Assembly: GCF_000244755.1 (NCBI RefSeq)
Contig: NZ_AHOO02000011.1
Coordinates: 21,001 to 85,000, forward strand
Length of the DNA stretch: 64,000 nucleotides
Reading direction: 5' to 3'
From: Leptospira licerasiae serovar Varillal str. VAR 010
GTDB taxonomy: Bacteria; Spirochaetota; Leptospiria; Leptospirales; Leptospiraceae
Shown: piece after piece, positions 28,201 through 36,737 of the stretch
Layout of the letters: the number at the start of each line of letters is the position of its first letter
Numbering within the stretch: the first letter of the stretch is position 1
Notes under the pieces: model-generated
Told to the model about the DNA's origin: nothing
Database searches by the model: none
What the model saw: the letters and a program-made list of their open reading frames with translations, nothing else
Program-made: the position numbers and the translations under genes

Positions 28201-29145
28201 TCAATTCCTAAAATAGGTCTCGTCCAACTGAGTAGCGATGCCATTCAATCTTACTTGCAATTGGTCCAAATATTCATGCATTCCGGAAGAAAAAATTTCG
28301 TCGATGGAGGCGTAATTCATTTCGGAAAGAAGAACACCTACCCTCTTCTCAGTTTCGTCCCCATAACTATCTCTCTCGGTCCCGCTTAAAATTTTTAGGC
28401 TATCGAACGCTTTAGAAAGACAGAAACGTATCGCTCTCGGAAAAATTTTATCCAAGATTAAGAACTCTGCGATATTCTTAGGAGTGATCCTTGTATAAAA
28501 ACGATTGAACATTTCGTGAGCGCTTGCGGACTTCAGAAGAGAAAGCCATTGGATCAGATCTAATGTCGATCCAACTTCTTCTCTAGCGGGAAGAAGTATA
28601 AAATATTTCATGTCCAAGATACGAGTGGTCTTATCAGCTCTTTCTAATAATCTTCCGAGTAATGCAAAATGCCAAACCTCGTCGTGCGAAATTGTGGCCT
28701 CTTGACAACCATAGAATAATAAACACTGATTTCGGATCGCCTTGAAAAATTCCGCAATTCCGGGCATATCAGATTCTTCGAATTTTCTTTTGGATTTGAT
28801 GGTAAGATAGAATTCGTTGATTACTTCCCACATAGGAGTGGAAATATTCTCTCGGATGGTTCTGGCATTTTCTCTTGCGCGGATCAAACAATTCATGATC
28901 GAGTTCGGATTCTCAGTATCCAAACTCATGAAGTGGATCACATTCTCTTTGCTAGGAGAATTATACTTTCTGGAAAATAATTCATTATCTCCGGTGGTAT
29001 ACACCAAAGGTGTCCATTGTCTGTTGGAATCCTCGTTTAGGTCCAAGGAAAGCTGAAAATTCACATCCAAAAAGCGTGAATAATTCTCGGCCCTTTCCAT
29101 ATAACGATTCATCCAGTATACGGATTCAGCGACTCGGCTTAGCAT
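28201..29145 (-). CDS. alpha-E domain protein
   Basis: 314 residues, all helical. The N-terminus MLSRVAESVYWMNRYMERAE is the classic alpha-E signature, and the same pattern (RVADNMFWMGRYAERAENM) opens the alpha-E half of the fused protein at 18.5-21 kb. Repeated helices follow, for example LLGRLLERADKTTRILDMKY near residue 178. The alpha-E domain occurs with permuted ATP-grasp and transglutaminase-like genes; its own activity is unknown. It lies between the ATP-grasp gene (84 bases upstream) and the DUF2126 gene (2 bases downstream). Confidence 0.92.
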   Translation of the reverse strand: MLSRVAESVYWMNRYMERAENYSRFLDVNFQLSLDLNEDSNRQWTPLVYTTGDNELFSRKYNSPSKENVIHFMSLDTENPNSIMNCLIRARENARTIRENISTPMWEVINEFYLTIKSKRKFEESDMPGIAEFFKAIRNQCLLFYGCQEATISHDEVWHFALLGRLLERADKTTRILDMKYFILLPAREEVGSTLDLIQWLSLLKSASAHEMFNRFYTRITPKNIAEFLILDKIFPRAIRFCLSKAFDSLKILSGTERDSYGDETEKRVGVLLSEMNYASIDEIFSSGMHEYLDQLQVRLNGIATQLDETYFRN

Positions 29146-29229
29146 TAGGAAACCTCTCTAGTTTTGTGATGTTTTTTCGGTTCCGCTTGGGACATTCCCC
29201 TGATTGCCAGTTCTTCTTCTTTTTTGATA

Positions 29230-30654
29230 TTAACCCATCACCCAAGTATCTTTAGAGCCGCCGCCTTGGGAAGAATTCACAACTAAGGAACCTCTTCTCA
29301 ATGCGACTCTAGTTAAACCTCCGGGCATCACATAGATCTCTTCTCCATATAAGATGAAAGGTCTAAGATCCACATGCCGTCCTTCTAACTTATCCTCTAT
29401 CAATGTAGGAATCCTGGATAAACTCAAAACAGGCTGAGCAATATAATTGCGGGGATCGGCCTTAACTTTCGCTACGAATTCCTCTTTTTCTTTTTCGCTG
29501 GCAACAGGCCCTATTATCATTCCGTATCCGCCTGCTCCGTTAGCCGCCTTTACTACAAGATTTCCGATATTCTCGCAGACATATTTTAGGTCCTTCTCCC
29601 TGGAACATAGATAAGTCGGAACGTTAGGTATAATCGGCTCTTCTCCCAGATAATACTTAATAAAATCCGGAACATAAGAATAGATCACCTTATCGTCCGC
29701 AACTCCTGTGCCAGGGGCGTTCGCCAATGCAACGTTTCCTTTTTTAAATACTTCGAATATACCTGGAACACCTAAAAGAGAATCCTTACGGAAGGCTTTA
29801 GGATCCATAAAAGTATCGTCGATCCTTCTATAGAGAACGTCCACTTGTTTCAATCCCTTGGTGGTCCTCATATACAATTTATCGTCTCTTACCGTAAGAT
29901 CCGTGCCTTCTACCAAAGGAACTCCCATACGAGATGCAAGAAAACTATGCTCGTAGTATGCCGAGTTATAGATCCCGGGAGTTAGTACTCCGATATTCGG
30001 GTTAGGTTTGTCGGAAAGATGTTCAAGCATTCCCCTAAGTCTGATCGGATAATCGTAAATGGGTCTTACAGACAAGCTAGCGAATAGCTCCGGAAAGGTC
30101 TTTTTCATCACTTCACGATTTTCTAATACATATGAAACGCCGGAAGGACAACGAAGATTATCCTCTAGGACCAACATCTGCCCATCCCCATCGCGCACCA
30201 GATCCGTTCCGGTAATATGGATCCAAATCCCTTTAGGAGGTTTGATACCTATACATTCTTTTAAATAACCTGAACTGCTATAAACGATTTCCGCAGGGAT
30301 CACTCCGTCTTTAATGATCTTCTCGTCTCCGTAAACGTCTTGGATAAAAAGATTTAAGGCACGGATCCTTTGTTTAAGACCTTCTTCCATTTTTTTCCAT
30401 TCGAAAGAAGTTACGATGCGGGGAATGATATCGAAAGGCATGATCCTCTCTTCTTCTTCCTCGTCTCCATACACATTAAAAGTAATGCCCAAAGAAAGAA
30501 GCGCCTTTTCCGCAGAGGCTTTTCGCTTCAAAAGCTCCTTATCATCCATCCCTTCGATTCTGGATTTTAAAATATGATAACTCTGGCGAATTGCCCCCTC
30601 TTCGGAGAACATTTCGTCGTAAAAGGAATCCGTCTGGTAATTAGTCAGGAGCAT
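29230..30654 (-). CDS. circularly permuted type-2 ATP-grasp protein
   Basis: 474 residues, standard length for the single-domain form. Motifs match the family and the N-terminal half of the fused paralogue: [17 protein letters not shown] near residue 58, [20 protein letters not shown] near 146, [20 protein letters not shown] near 273, a [11 protein letters not shown] glycine-rich loop near 368 and [12 protein letters not shown] near 445. It is presumed to activate a carboxylate with ATP and join it to an amine. A strong ribosome site (GGAGGATT) precedes the ATG. First gene of the leftward block. Confidence 0.92.
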   Translation of the reverse strand: MLLTNYQTDSFYDEMFSEEGAIRQSYHILKSRIEGMDDKELLKRKASAEKALLSLGITFNVYGDEEEEERIMPFDIIPRIVTSFEWKKMEEGLKQRIRALNLFIQDVYGDEKIIKDGVIPAEIVYSSSGYLKECIGIKPPKGIWIHITGTDLVRDGDGQMLVLEDNLRCPSGVSYVLENREVMKKTFPELFASLSVRPIYDYPIRLRGMLEHLSDKPNPNIGVLTPGIYNSAYYEHSFLASRMGVPLVEGTDLTVRDDKLYMRTTKGLKQVDVLYRRIDDTFMDPKAFRKDSLLGVPGIFEVFKKGNVALANAPGTGVADDKVIYSYVPDFIKYYLGEEPIIPNVPTYLCSREKDLKYVCENIGNLVVKAANGAGGYGMIIGPVASEKEKEEFVAKVKADPRNYIAQPVLSLSRIPTLIEDKLEGRHVDLRPFILYGEEIYVMPGGLTRVALRRGSLVVNSSQGGGSKDTWVMG

Positions 30655-30752
30655 AGAATCCTCCTCCCATCTATCAGAAGGAGACCAATTTCGCCTCTAA
30701 TAAACAAGCAGAAATTAAATACTTCGCTTATTTTTTATACTAATTATATATC

Positions 30753-30773
30753 AATGTTTATAAATTAAACATT
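30753..30773. promoter_or_regulatory. perfect inverted repeat, candidate operator
   Basis: AATGTTTA (30753-30760) and TAAACATT (30766-30773) are perfect complements around the spacer TAAAT. It lies 99 bases upstream of the ATP-grasp start, in AT-rich sequence, and 198 bases upstream of the divergent SGNH gene. The size and symmetry fit a dimeric repressor. No regulator can be named. Confidence 0.5.
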
Positions 30774-30843
30774 TTATTAAAATATTCACCAAATTGTTCT
30801 GAAAGAAATCTGATTTTGATCGAAAACCGAAGGAAATGGAGTG

Positions 30844-30904
30844 GGAGCGGTTTTGCGAATATGCGACTACGTGCAGGGAGGGAGGCGGCTTTGCGAATGT
30901 TCGC
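30844..30904 (+). repeat. short imperfect direct repeat
   Basis: GCGGTTTTGCGAATATGCG (30847-30865) recurs as GCGGCTTTGCGAATGTTCG (30885-30903), 38 bases apart with three mismatches. The second copy contains a small palindrome GCGAA-TG-TTCGC. Together with the operator candidate this fills the 316-base gap between 30654 and 30971. Meaning unknown. Confidence 0.4.
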
Positions 30905-30970
30905 CCATGCCTGGATAAAAATATATTTTACTATACAGGTAAAACTTCCAAGGGAAGGTTTTTGAAAAAT

Positions 30971-31816
30971 ATGAAACGGCCAGTTTACTACTTCTTAATC
31001 ATCATCCTATTTTATTTTATCGGTTCGGTAATTTATACGATCGTTTCCGCATACAAAGTTCCTGAGAATAATCTGGATTCTTTCCTAAAATCGGAAGATA
31101 AAACTCCAAAAAGATATGTGGTCTTTTTAGGAGATAGTATAACTCACGGAACAGTAAGTTATAATTACGTTCAAAGTCTATCGGAGAACCCTAAACTTAA
31201 AAATTTCACATTCGTGAATGAAGGAATCAACAGCCGCTTAACCTACCAAATATTAGAAAAAGTAGATGATACGATACGATTGTCTCCGGAACATATTTTT
31301 ATTTTGATTGGTACAAACGACGCAAAAGCCGCTTTAAATGAAGAAGAATATAAAGGATATAATTCTTTGTGGAATCTTCCGGAAGTTCCAAACATCTCTA
31401 CCTACGAAAAAAATCTGAAAGTGATAGTCGCCCTCTTAAAGGCGGAAACAAAAGCAAAGATCCATTTAATCTCGATCCCGGTATTGGGAGAATCTTTGAA
31501 CAGCATACCGCTCAAACAATCGATCGCATATTCGAATGTTATACGAAATATTGCAAAAGAATCTAATTCCTATTATATTCCATTAAATGAAACATTAGTT
31601 GCAGATCTGAAAAATCGGCCCGATCAAACGGAAGGCGAATATACACGCAATACTTTAAAAATGTATTGGATCATATTCAAACATTTCGGCTTATTTCAAT
31701 CCTGGGATAAAATTTCAGACCAGTCCGATCTTATTTTTATGACGGACGGGATCCATATGAATTCAAGAGCGGGCAAAATTTTAGAAGAAATGATCCAAAA
31801 AGATCTAAAAGAATAA
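30971..31816 (+). CDS. SGNH/GDSL hydrolase, membrane-anchored
   Basis: 281 residues from the ATG at 30971; the open frame reaches back to 30836, but the first 45 residues look like read-through of repeats and lack a ribosome site. An N-terminal membrane helix (YYFLIIILFYFIGSVIYTIV) is followed by the SGNH blocks: VVFLGDSITHG (block I), NEGINSR (block II), ILIGTNDA (block III) and MTDGIHMNSRAG (block V with the Asp-His pair). It would cleave an ester, perhaps an acetyl or acyl group, on the outer face of the membrane. It converges on the next gene with no gap. Confidence 0.85.
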   Translation: MKRPVYYFLIIILFYFIGSVIYTIVSAYKVPENNLDSFLKSEDKTPKRYVVFLGDSITHGTVSYNYVQSLSENPKLKNFTFVNEGINSRLTYQILEKVDDTIRLSPEHIFILIGTNDAKAALNEEEYKGYNSLWNLPEVPNISTYEKNLKVIVALLKAETKAKIHLISIPVLGESLNSIPLKQSIAYSNVIRNIAKESNSYYIPLNETLVADLKNRPDQTEGEYTRNTLKMYWIIFKHFGLFQSWDKISDQSDLIFMTDGIHMNSRAGKILEEMIQKDLKE

Positions 31817-32722
31817 TTATTTCTTCTTTTCCAACTCCGCCGCGATCATACATTCTTTTGGAATCCACTCCTTCTCCACTTGTTTTTGGCGAACGTAACC
31901 GACTACGTGACCCGTACTGGCAGCAACCGCGAGAATGGAATAAGAATATAAAAGCGCATATGGAGAACTTGGAAGTAAATCGGAAATACCTCCTCCCACA
32001 TAAGATCCGTAAGCCGGATACAATGTGCGATACGCGGTCATTTCTTCTGTTTTATCGCAACGGTATCTGAAATATCGGATCGCATCGTCTGAGGCTCTAG
32101 CTTCCGGGTAAAAGGCTCCTAGGATCGGAACGGCGTAACCTAACGCATACAAGGATCTATATTCCCTTTGTGCAAAATCTTTGGAGTGACCTCCTTCGTG
32201 TATCACAACCGCGGGAATATCCGAATATACATGGATCGTATTGGAATATGGATTATAATGGTCTCCACCGAAAATACGACCTACTAAAAGTACATCGTTC
32301 ATCACATAGGCGAATAAACCTATCGTCCATTTTAAAAGTGGATTTACCGACTTAGAATCCCAAAGTCTTTTGAAATCATTTCCCGGAGAATATTGATTGA
32401 ATCGCACCTTAACATCTTTCAGATTATTATCTCGGATATAATCCATGAGATACTTCTTTGTTTCGAAAGAAAACTCGTGGTTTTGCATCCTTCTATCCCA
32501 TATCATGATTTTTGAGAGTAGACTTTCGATCCAGATCCAACTTCCTATAAAGTCCAGGACTGCATAAGGTTTACCTTCTTCGAACTGAGGATTTTCCTCA
32601 TCGAAATACATTTGGTCATTCGGCTCAAATGGTTGAGCTACCGTGTATCTTTTCTCTGTAGAATAGTAGCATGACTGAAATACCAAACAAGCAAGTAAGA
32701 ATATTATGATTTTCTGCTTCAT
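31817..32722 (-). CDS. lipoprotein with HEGGH metallopeptidase-like motif
   Basis: 301 residues. The signal ends in LVFQSC (lipobox). Near residue 185 the sequence VVIHEGGHSKDFA contains HExxH, the zinc-binding helix of many metallopeptidases, preceded by YSDIPAVVI, a plausible edge strand. A third ligand is not obvious; the later EARASDDAIRYFRYRCDKTEEM could supply one. The C-terminal part has a hydrophobic segment (LLYSYSILAVAASTGHVVGY). Proteolytic activity is inferred. The family is not recognised. It lies five bases after another lipoprotein gene, so they form a pair. Confidence 0.7.
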   Translation of the reverse strand: MKQKIIIFLLACLVFQSCYYSTEKRYTVAQPFEPNDQMYFDEENPQFEEGKPYAVLDFIGSWIWIESLLSKIMIWDRRMQNHEFSFETKKYLMDYIRDNNLKDVKVRFNQYSPGNDFKRLWDSKSVNPLLKWTIGLFAYVMNDVLLVGRIFGGDHYNPYSNTIHVYSDIPAVVIHEGGHSKDFAQREYRSLYALGYAVPILGAFYPEARASDDAIRYFRYRCDKTEEMTAYRTLYPAYGSYVGGGISDLLPSSPYALLYSYSILAVAASTGHVVGYVRQKQVEKEWIPKECMIAAELEKKK

Positions 32723-32727
32723 CTCAC

Positions 32728-33396
32728 TTATTTCCTTTTATTCGGAATTCGTTTATTCTCGGCAGAATGTTTCTTGATCTCTTCTATAAAATCCAGAAGT
32801 GCAACTCTTCCCATTTGATTCACTTGATCTTCTCTATTACCTCTATGTCCTAAATAAGGAAGATGAATGATCCATCCCAGTAAAATGGGAAGAGTTGCCA
32901 AAGTCGCCATACAATCGGTAACCCTGGACTCTATCCCATCCTTGAATTGGTAATGCCAAGTTTTTCCGGATGAGATAATGTCCGCTTCCATTTCCACGTT
33001 TACTTGGTTATAACTGCAATGATCCAATGATTCTAATCTGAATTTTTTGATTATGATCTTATGTTTTCCGGGATATTCTTCCTTATGATCGTTTAATTCC
33101 TTTCGGATCAGCTTAGAGATCGGTCCATACAGATTTGAATAATCCTTTCCCCATCCTGTCCAAGAAGTGAATCCATCCTCGAAATATACGAAACGATTCT
33201 CGTCCTCGTCCGGAAATTCGACCTCGAAATCCGGATCCTTGGAATCGTAATCAGGAGCTCCCGATTTCACCTCCATCCAATGCTCTTGGACTTCATGAGC
33301 GCCGGAAAGAGTTTTTGGGACATGCACCTTTATGGAGGTGCAAGACAAAACAAATATTAGAAAAAATGATAATATGCACTTAAGAATATAAGACAT
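32728..33396 (-). CDS. lipoprotein of unknown function
   Basis: 222 residues with a signal peptide ending in IFVLSC. An acidic stretch (SKDPDFEVEFPDEDENRF, near residues 52-70) follows. A KHKIIIKKFRLESLDHCSYNQV strand pattern lies near 112 and a hydrophobic segment (ATLPILLGWIIHLPYLG) near 170, which may touch the membrane. No family recognised. It is directly upstream of the HEGGH lipoprotein gene on the same strand, suggesting a shared envelope role. Confidence 0.7.
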   Translation of the reverse strand: MSYILKCILSFFLIFVLSCTSIKVHVPKTLSGAHEVQEHWMEVKSGAPDYDSKDPDFEVEFPDEDENRFVYFEDGFTSWTGWGKDYSNLYGPISKLIRKELNDHKEEYPGKHKIIIKKFRLESLDHCSYNQVNVEMEADIISSGKTWHYQFKDGIESRVTDCMATLATLPILLGWIIHLPYLGHRGNREDQVNQMGRVALLDFIEEIKKHSAENKRIPNKRK

Positions 33397-33474
33397 GATA
33401 GATCGCTTTGTAATCTAAAAGTGAGGAGAAGAATGTAAAGAATAAATTCCAAACCGAAAGAAAGTGAGTTCCAT

Positions 33475-34536
33475 TCAATTTGGAATATCTTTCCATTTTG
33501 AACCCGGAATTTCCAAAACGAATTCGGAACCGAATGCAAGACTAGGGGTCTTAAATCCTTTTCCTCCTTTCCCGGAAAGTACTTTGGAAACCGCGGCAAG
33601 AGAAGATTCCACAGTGAATTCGTATCCTTCTTTACATTCTAAAACTTTGGTGGATTTTTTTCCTTCTTCCGATCGGACTTCTCCCCATACCGTCGTTTTG
33701 ACTAAGTTCCTTGTTCTTTCTCCAGGACCCTTGATCGTTTTCCCCACCAAAGCCTGGACTCCTTTTAATACGAAAGGAATTTTTAATAAAGAGATGATAG
33801 GTTTAAAATAACGTAACGCATTTACCTGTCCGGAAGGAATATCGGTATACACATCGATATTCGGAATGCCGGTGGAAATATAGGCGGTAAATACGTCTCC
33901 CCAGGGAATTCCATACACTCTGTAGGTTTTCCCTCCGGCGTTAACCTCCCTTGTTCTACTCAGATGTGGAACTCCAACCATCTGTCCGTCCCTTCTGATC
34001 TTAGAACCATAAGGCAATTGAGCGAGCGCGCTTTTCATCGTACCTGGAGAGACTTCACTCAATCCCACAAACGCAAGCTCTAGAAACTTTGGCTTAGATA
34101 AAGACTCTTTCAAAGAAGCAGCCAAACAATCAGTTGGAACAATATCGAAGCCCACACCTGGCAAAAGTAGAACGCCCGCTTTCTCCGCTTCTTCTCCTAG
34201 GGCTTGGAGAGATTCATAAACAGGTATTTCTCCAGTGATATCCAGATAGTGAACCTTTTTAGAAATACATGCCTTTGCCATCGGAACGGAAGTTTGGATG
34301 AAAGGACCCGCGCAATGCAATACAAGTTGGAATCCTTGGATATTCGAGCCGACCTCGCTCAAATTAGTTAAGTCGAAAATTTTATATTCTAAACGCAGTT
34401 CGTTTGCGAGTTCTTCAATTTTGTCCCGGCTTCTTCCTGCGATTACAGGGTTTAAACCTCGAGACACTGCTCTTCTTGCAATCAGTTCTCCCGTGTAACC
34501 GTTCGCTCCATAGATCATCCACTTAGATACTGCCAT
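33475..34536 (-). CDS. saccharopine dehydrogenase-like NAD(P)-binding oxidoreductase
   Basis: 353 residues. The N-terminal Rossmann motif is WMIYGANGYTGELIARRAVS, followed by VIAGRSRDKIEELA, where the arginine suggests NADP. LVLHCAGPFIQTSVPMAKAC near residue 73 and HYLDITGEIPVYES are typical of the saccharopine dehydrogenase-like (trans-acting enoyl reductase) group. In mycobacteria this group acts in lipid synthesis; true lysine-pathway function is unlikely. It stands alone, divergent from the sterol-desaturase-family gene. Confidence 0.85.
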   Translation of the reverse strand: MAVSKWMIYGANGYTGELIARRAVSRGLNPVIAGRSRDKIEELANELRLEYKIFDLTNLSEVGSNIQGFQLVLHCAGPFIQTSVPMAKACISKKVHYLDITGEIPVYESLQALGEEAEKAGVLLLPGVGFDIVPTDCLAASLKESLSKPKFLELAFVGLSEVSPGTMKSALAQLPYGSKIRRDGQMVGVPHLSRTREVNAGGKTYRVYGIPWGDVFTAYISTGIPNIDVYTDIPSGQVNALRYFKPIISLLKIPFVLKGVQALVGKTIKGPGERTRNLVKTTVWGEVRSEEGKKSTKVLECKEGYEFTVESSLAAVSKVLSGKGGKGFKTPSLAFGSEFVLEIPGSKWKDIPN

Positions 34537-34705
34537 AAGGTAGGAACTACGACATCGCTTCCGATTTAGTCAACCTGCATACCGCGAACGAGTTAGTTTT
34601 TTTCACACGATCGATAGGTAAAAAATTTTCGATCTGGAGTCTGTTTTAGTTTTAGATTGACCTAGTTCCCAAACGAGGAATGATAGAGGTTAACCGGCTT
34701 GTATT

Positions 34706-36040
34706 ATGGAAAAAATAAATCTTATCACAATCGCAATTCCATTCTTCTTTTTGCTGATCGGGTTAGAACTCGCATTCTCCTGGTACCATAAAAGAAAACT
34801 TTATCGTCTGAACGATTCTATTAATGATCTCAGCGCTGGGATCGCTAGTCAGATCTTCGGGATTATTTTTAAGACGATCACATTCTTCGCATACCTTTGG
34901 GTATATGAGAATTGGAAAATATTCAATCTTCCTTCTTGGCCGAGTGAACCTGTTTCTTGGATGCCCTCTTCCGAAGTATTGGGACTTTCCGCAAGCACCT
35001 GGGCCTGGACAATCGTTATAGCTGTTTGGATCAGCTGCTTCGTGCTCTACGATCTAGCTTATTATTGGCTGCATAGATTGAGTCATGAAGTTAATTTTCT
35101 TTGGGCAGGGCATGTGGTCCATCACCAAAGCGAAGAATACAATCTGACCGTTGCGTTACGTCAGGCAAGCTTTCACGGATTATTTACTTGGATCTTCTAT
35201 ATTCCTTTGGCGATCTTAGGATTTTCTCCTATCGTGATGGTACTGAACGGACAATTAAATTTGATCTATCAATTCTGGATCCATACGAAAGCCATAGATA
35301 AATTCCCTAAATGGTTCGAGGCTGTGTTCAACACCCCATCTCACCATAGAGTTCACCACGGTATCAATCCTAAGTATATCGATAAGAACCATGGTGGAAC
35401 TTTGATCGTTTTTGATAGATGGTTCGGGACCTTCCAAGCAGAAGAAGAAACTCCTGTTTACGGAACAGTAAAACCTTTGCGTAGCTTTAACCCATTATGG
35501 GCAAATGTTCATTATTGGATAGAAATGTGGGAACAAGCAAAACAAAGCACTCGCTGGTCCGATAAGATCAAAGCATTTTTAGCAGTACCGGGATGGAGAC
35601 CTAAGGAATTAGGAGGACAATACCCGATTCCGGAAGTGGACGAGAAAACATTCAAAAAATATGATGTAACTCTGTCCAAGAGTTTAACCGCTTATACTGC
35701 AATTTGGTTCGTTCTTACTTTGGTCGGGACATTTTCGATGCTTGTAAAAATACATTCTATTCCGACAGGATTACTATACCTGATCTTCTTCTTCAGTTTG
35801 TTCTCTTTAACAACTGTAGGAGGGATCTTAGACCTGAAACGTTGGACTTTATACCTAGAGCCGATCCGTATTGCGCTTTTAGTAGGAACTGCTTTTCTCT
35901 TGGGATTTTCCACCGGGACAGCATTTATCGTAGCAGGATTCGGTGCACTTTCACTCGCATGGTTTTTATCTCAGAGACATGTATTTGCAGAATGGAAGGA
36001 TATTGATCCGGCAAAAGAGATCCGTAGCAAAGCAGCTTAA
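34706..36040 (+). CDS. sterol desaturase/fatty acid hydroxylase family membrane enzyme
   Basis: 444 residues with about eight membrane helices. The di-iron histidine motifs are HRLSHE near residue 122, HVVHHQ near 135 and HHRVHH near 211, followed by NHGG. The N-terminal hydroxylase part is followed by about 130 extra residues with four more helices. That layout is like alkylglycerol monooxygenase (TMEM195-type) rather than the short sterol C4 or C5 enzymes. The substrate could be an ether lipid or a sterol-like lipid. Divergent from the oxidoreductase at 33.5 kb. Confidence 0.85.
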   Translation: MEKINLITIAIPFFFLLIGLELAFSWYHKRKLYRLNDSINDLSAGIASQIFGIIFKTITFFAYLWVYENWKIFNLPSWPSEPVSWMPSSEVLGLSASTWAWTIVIAVWISCFVLYDLAYYWLHRLSHEVNFLWAGHVVHHQSEEYNLTVALRQASFHGLFTWIFYIPLAILGFSPIVMVLNGQLNLIYQFWIHTKAIDKFPKWFEAVFNTPSHHRVHHGINPKYIDKNHGGTLIVFDRWFGTFQAEEETPVYGTVKPLRSFNPLWANVHYWIEMWEQAKQSTRWSDKIKAFLAVPGWRPKELGGQYPIPEVDEKTFKKYDVTLSKSLTAYTAIWFVLTLVGTFSMLVKIHSIPTGLLYLIFFFSLFSLTTVGGILDLKRWTLYLEPIRIALLVGTAFLLGFSTGTAFIVAGFGALSLAWFLSQRHVFAEWKDIDPAKEIRSKAA

Positions 36041-36056
36041 TCGGCATTTTCCTTTC

Positions 36057-36096
36057 ACTTCTCCGCTTGGATTTTAGTCATTTCCTGCGGAGAAGT
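36057..36096. terminator. long-loop inverted repeat between convergent genes
   Basis: ACTTCTCCGC (36057-36066) is complementary to GCGGAGAAGT (36087-36096), with a 20-base loop. It lies between two convergent genes and may end transcription in both directions, although the T-runs are weak. Confidence 0.45.
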
Positions 36097-36123
36097 TTCC
36101 TTATAGCCCTCGCTATTTCCTAC

Positions 36124-36615
36124 CTAATACTGCAAAGCGTTTCCTGTTTCCAGTAAACTTTTGAGGGAAGAAAGGATCGCAGGCCAACCGTTATTCAATC
36201 CCACAAACGTATCCGGGTTTTCTATAAAATCCTCAGGCAAAAGATCTTCGTGCAGGAGAGTAAGCCTTGTAAGATCTTTCATTCGTTTTAAGCTATAAGT
36301 CACCCGAGTAGGCTCCTTAGATTTATCCAGTCTTGCTTTCAACTCAAGCGGAATGGATTTGAAAGTCGGTGGAAGTTCCCATGTGTAAGAAAGTAAAAAC
36401 GGTTTCTCATACTTCAAAATTTTGCCCACCACCAAAAGTTCACCGCTCGGATCCGAAAATCGAAATCCGCCGCCAACCTTCCAGTCCCCCTCTATCTTAC
36501 TTCCGAACCAATATTTTTGAGAATATTCGGAACTAGTCAAAGCCTCCCAAACTTTTTCAGGACTGGCAGCGATATAAGTAGTATATATAAATTTGATATC
36601 CGATCCCTGTTCCAT
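36124..36615 (-). CDS. SRPBCC (AHSA1/START-like) domain protein
   Basis: 163 residues. The pattern FIYTTYIAASPEKVWEALTS, YWFGSKIEGDWKVGGGFRFS, LLSYTWELPP and a final helix WPAILSSLKSLLETG is typical of the AHSA1 branch of the SRPBCC fold, which binds hydrophobic ligands. Members are often encoded next to ArsR regulators, but none is visible here. Cytoplasmic. Single gene bounded by terminators on both sides. Confidence 0.88.
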   Translation of the reverse strand: MEQGSDIKFIYTTYIAASPEKVWEALTSSEYSQKYWFGSKIEGDWKVGGGFRFSDPSGELLVVGKILKYEKPFLLSYTWELPPTFKSIPLELKARLDKSKEPTRVTYSLKRMKDLTRLTLLHEDLLPEDFIENPDTFVGLNNGWPAILSSLKSLLETGNALQY

Positions 36616-36674
36616 TTTTCAAATCCCCCAGCTTTCCATATATGTAATAGAGTAAAAATCGTATCTGGGCAATA

Positions 36675-36703
36675 AAAAACCCCCGAGATTCCGGGGGTTT
36701 TTG
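36675..36703 (-). terminator. strong rho-independent terminator
   Basis: AACCCCCG (36678-36685) pairs with CGGGGGTT around AGATT, flanked by A-runs on the left and T-runs on the right, so it works in both directions. For the leftward secreted-protein gene the U-tract is the complement of AATAAAAAAC. Confidence 0.85.
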
Positions 36704-36737
36704 TGTTAGTGATTTTTTGGGGAGTTTTTACGTAACT

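Noticed and set aside
30836..30970. 45-residue N-terminal extension of the SGNH hydrolase
   Set aside because: It runs through the GC-rich direct repeats, has no ribosome site, and would put charged residues before a normal membrane anchor that begins at 30971.
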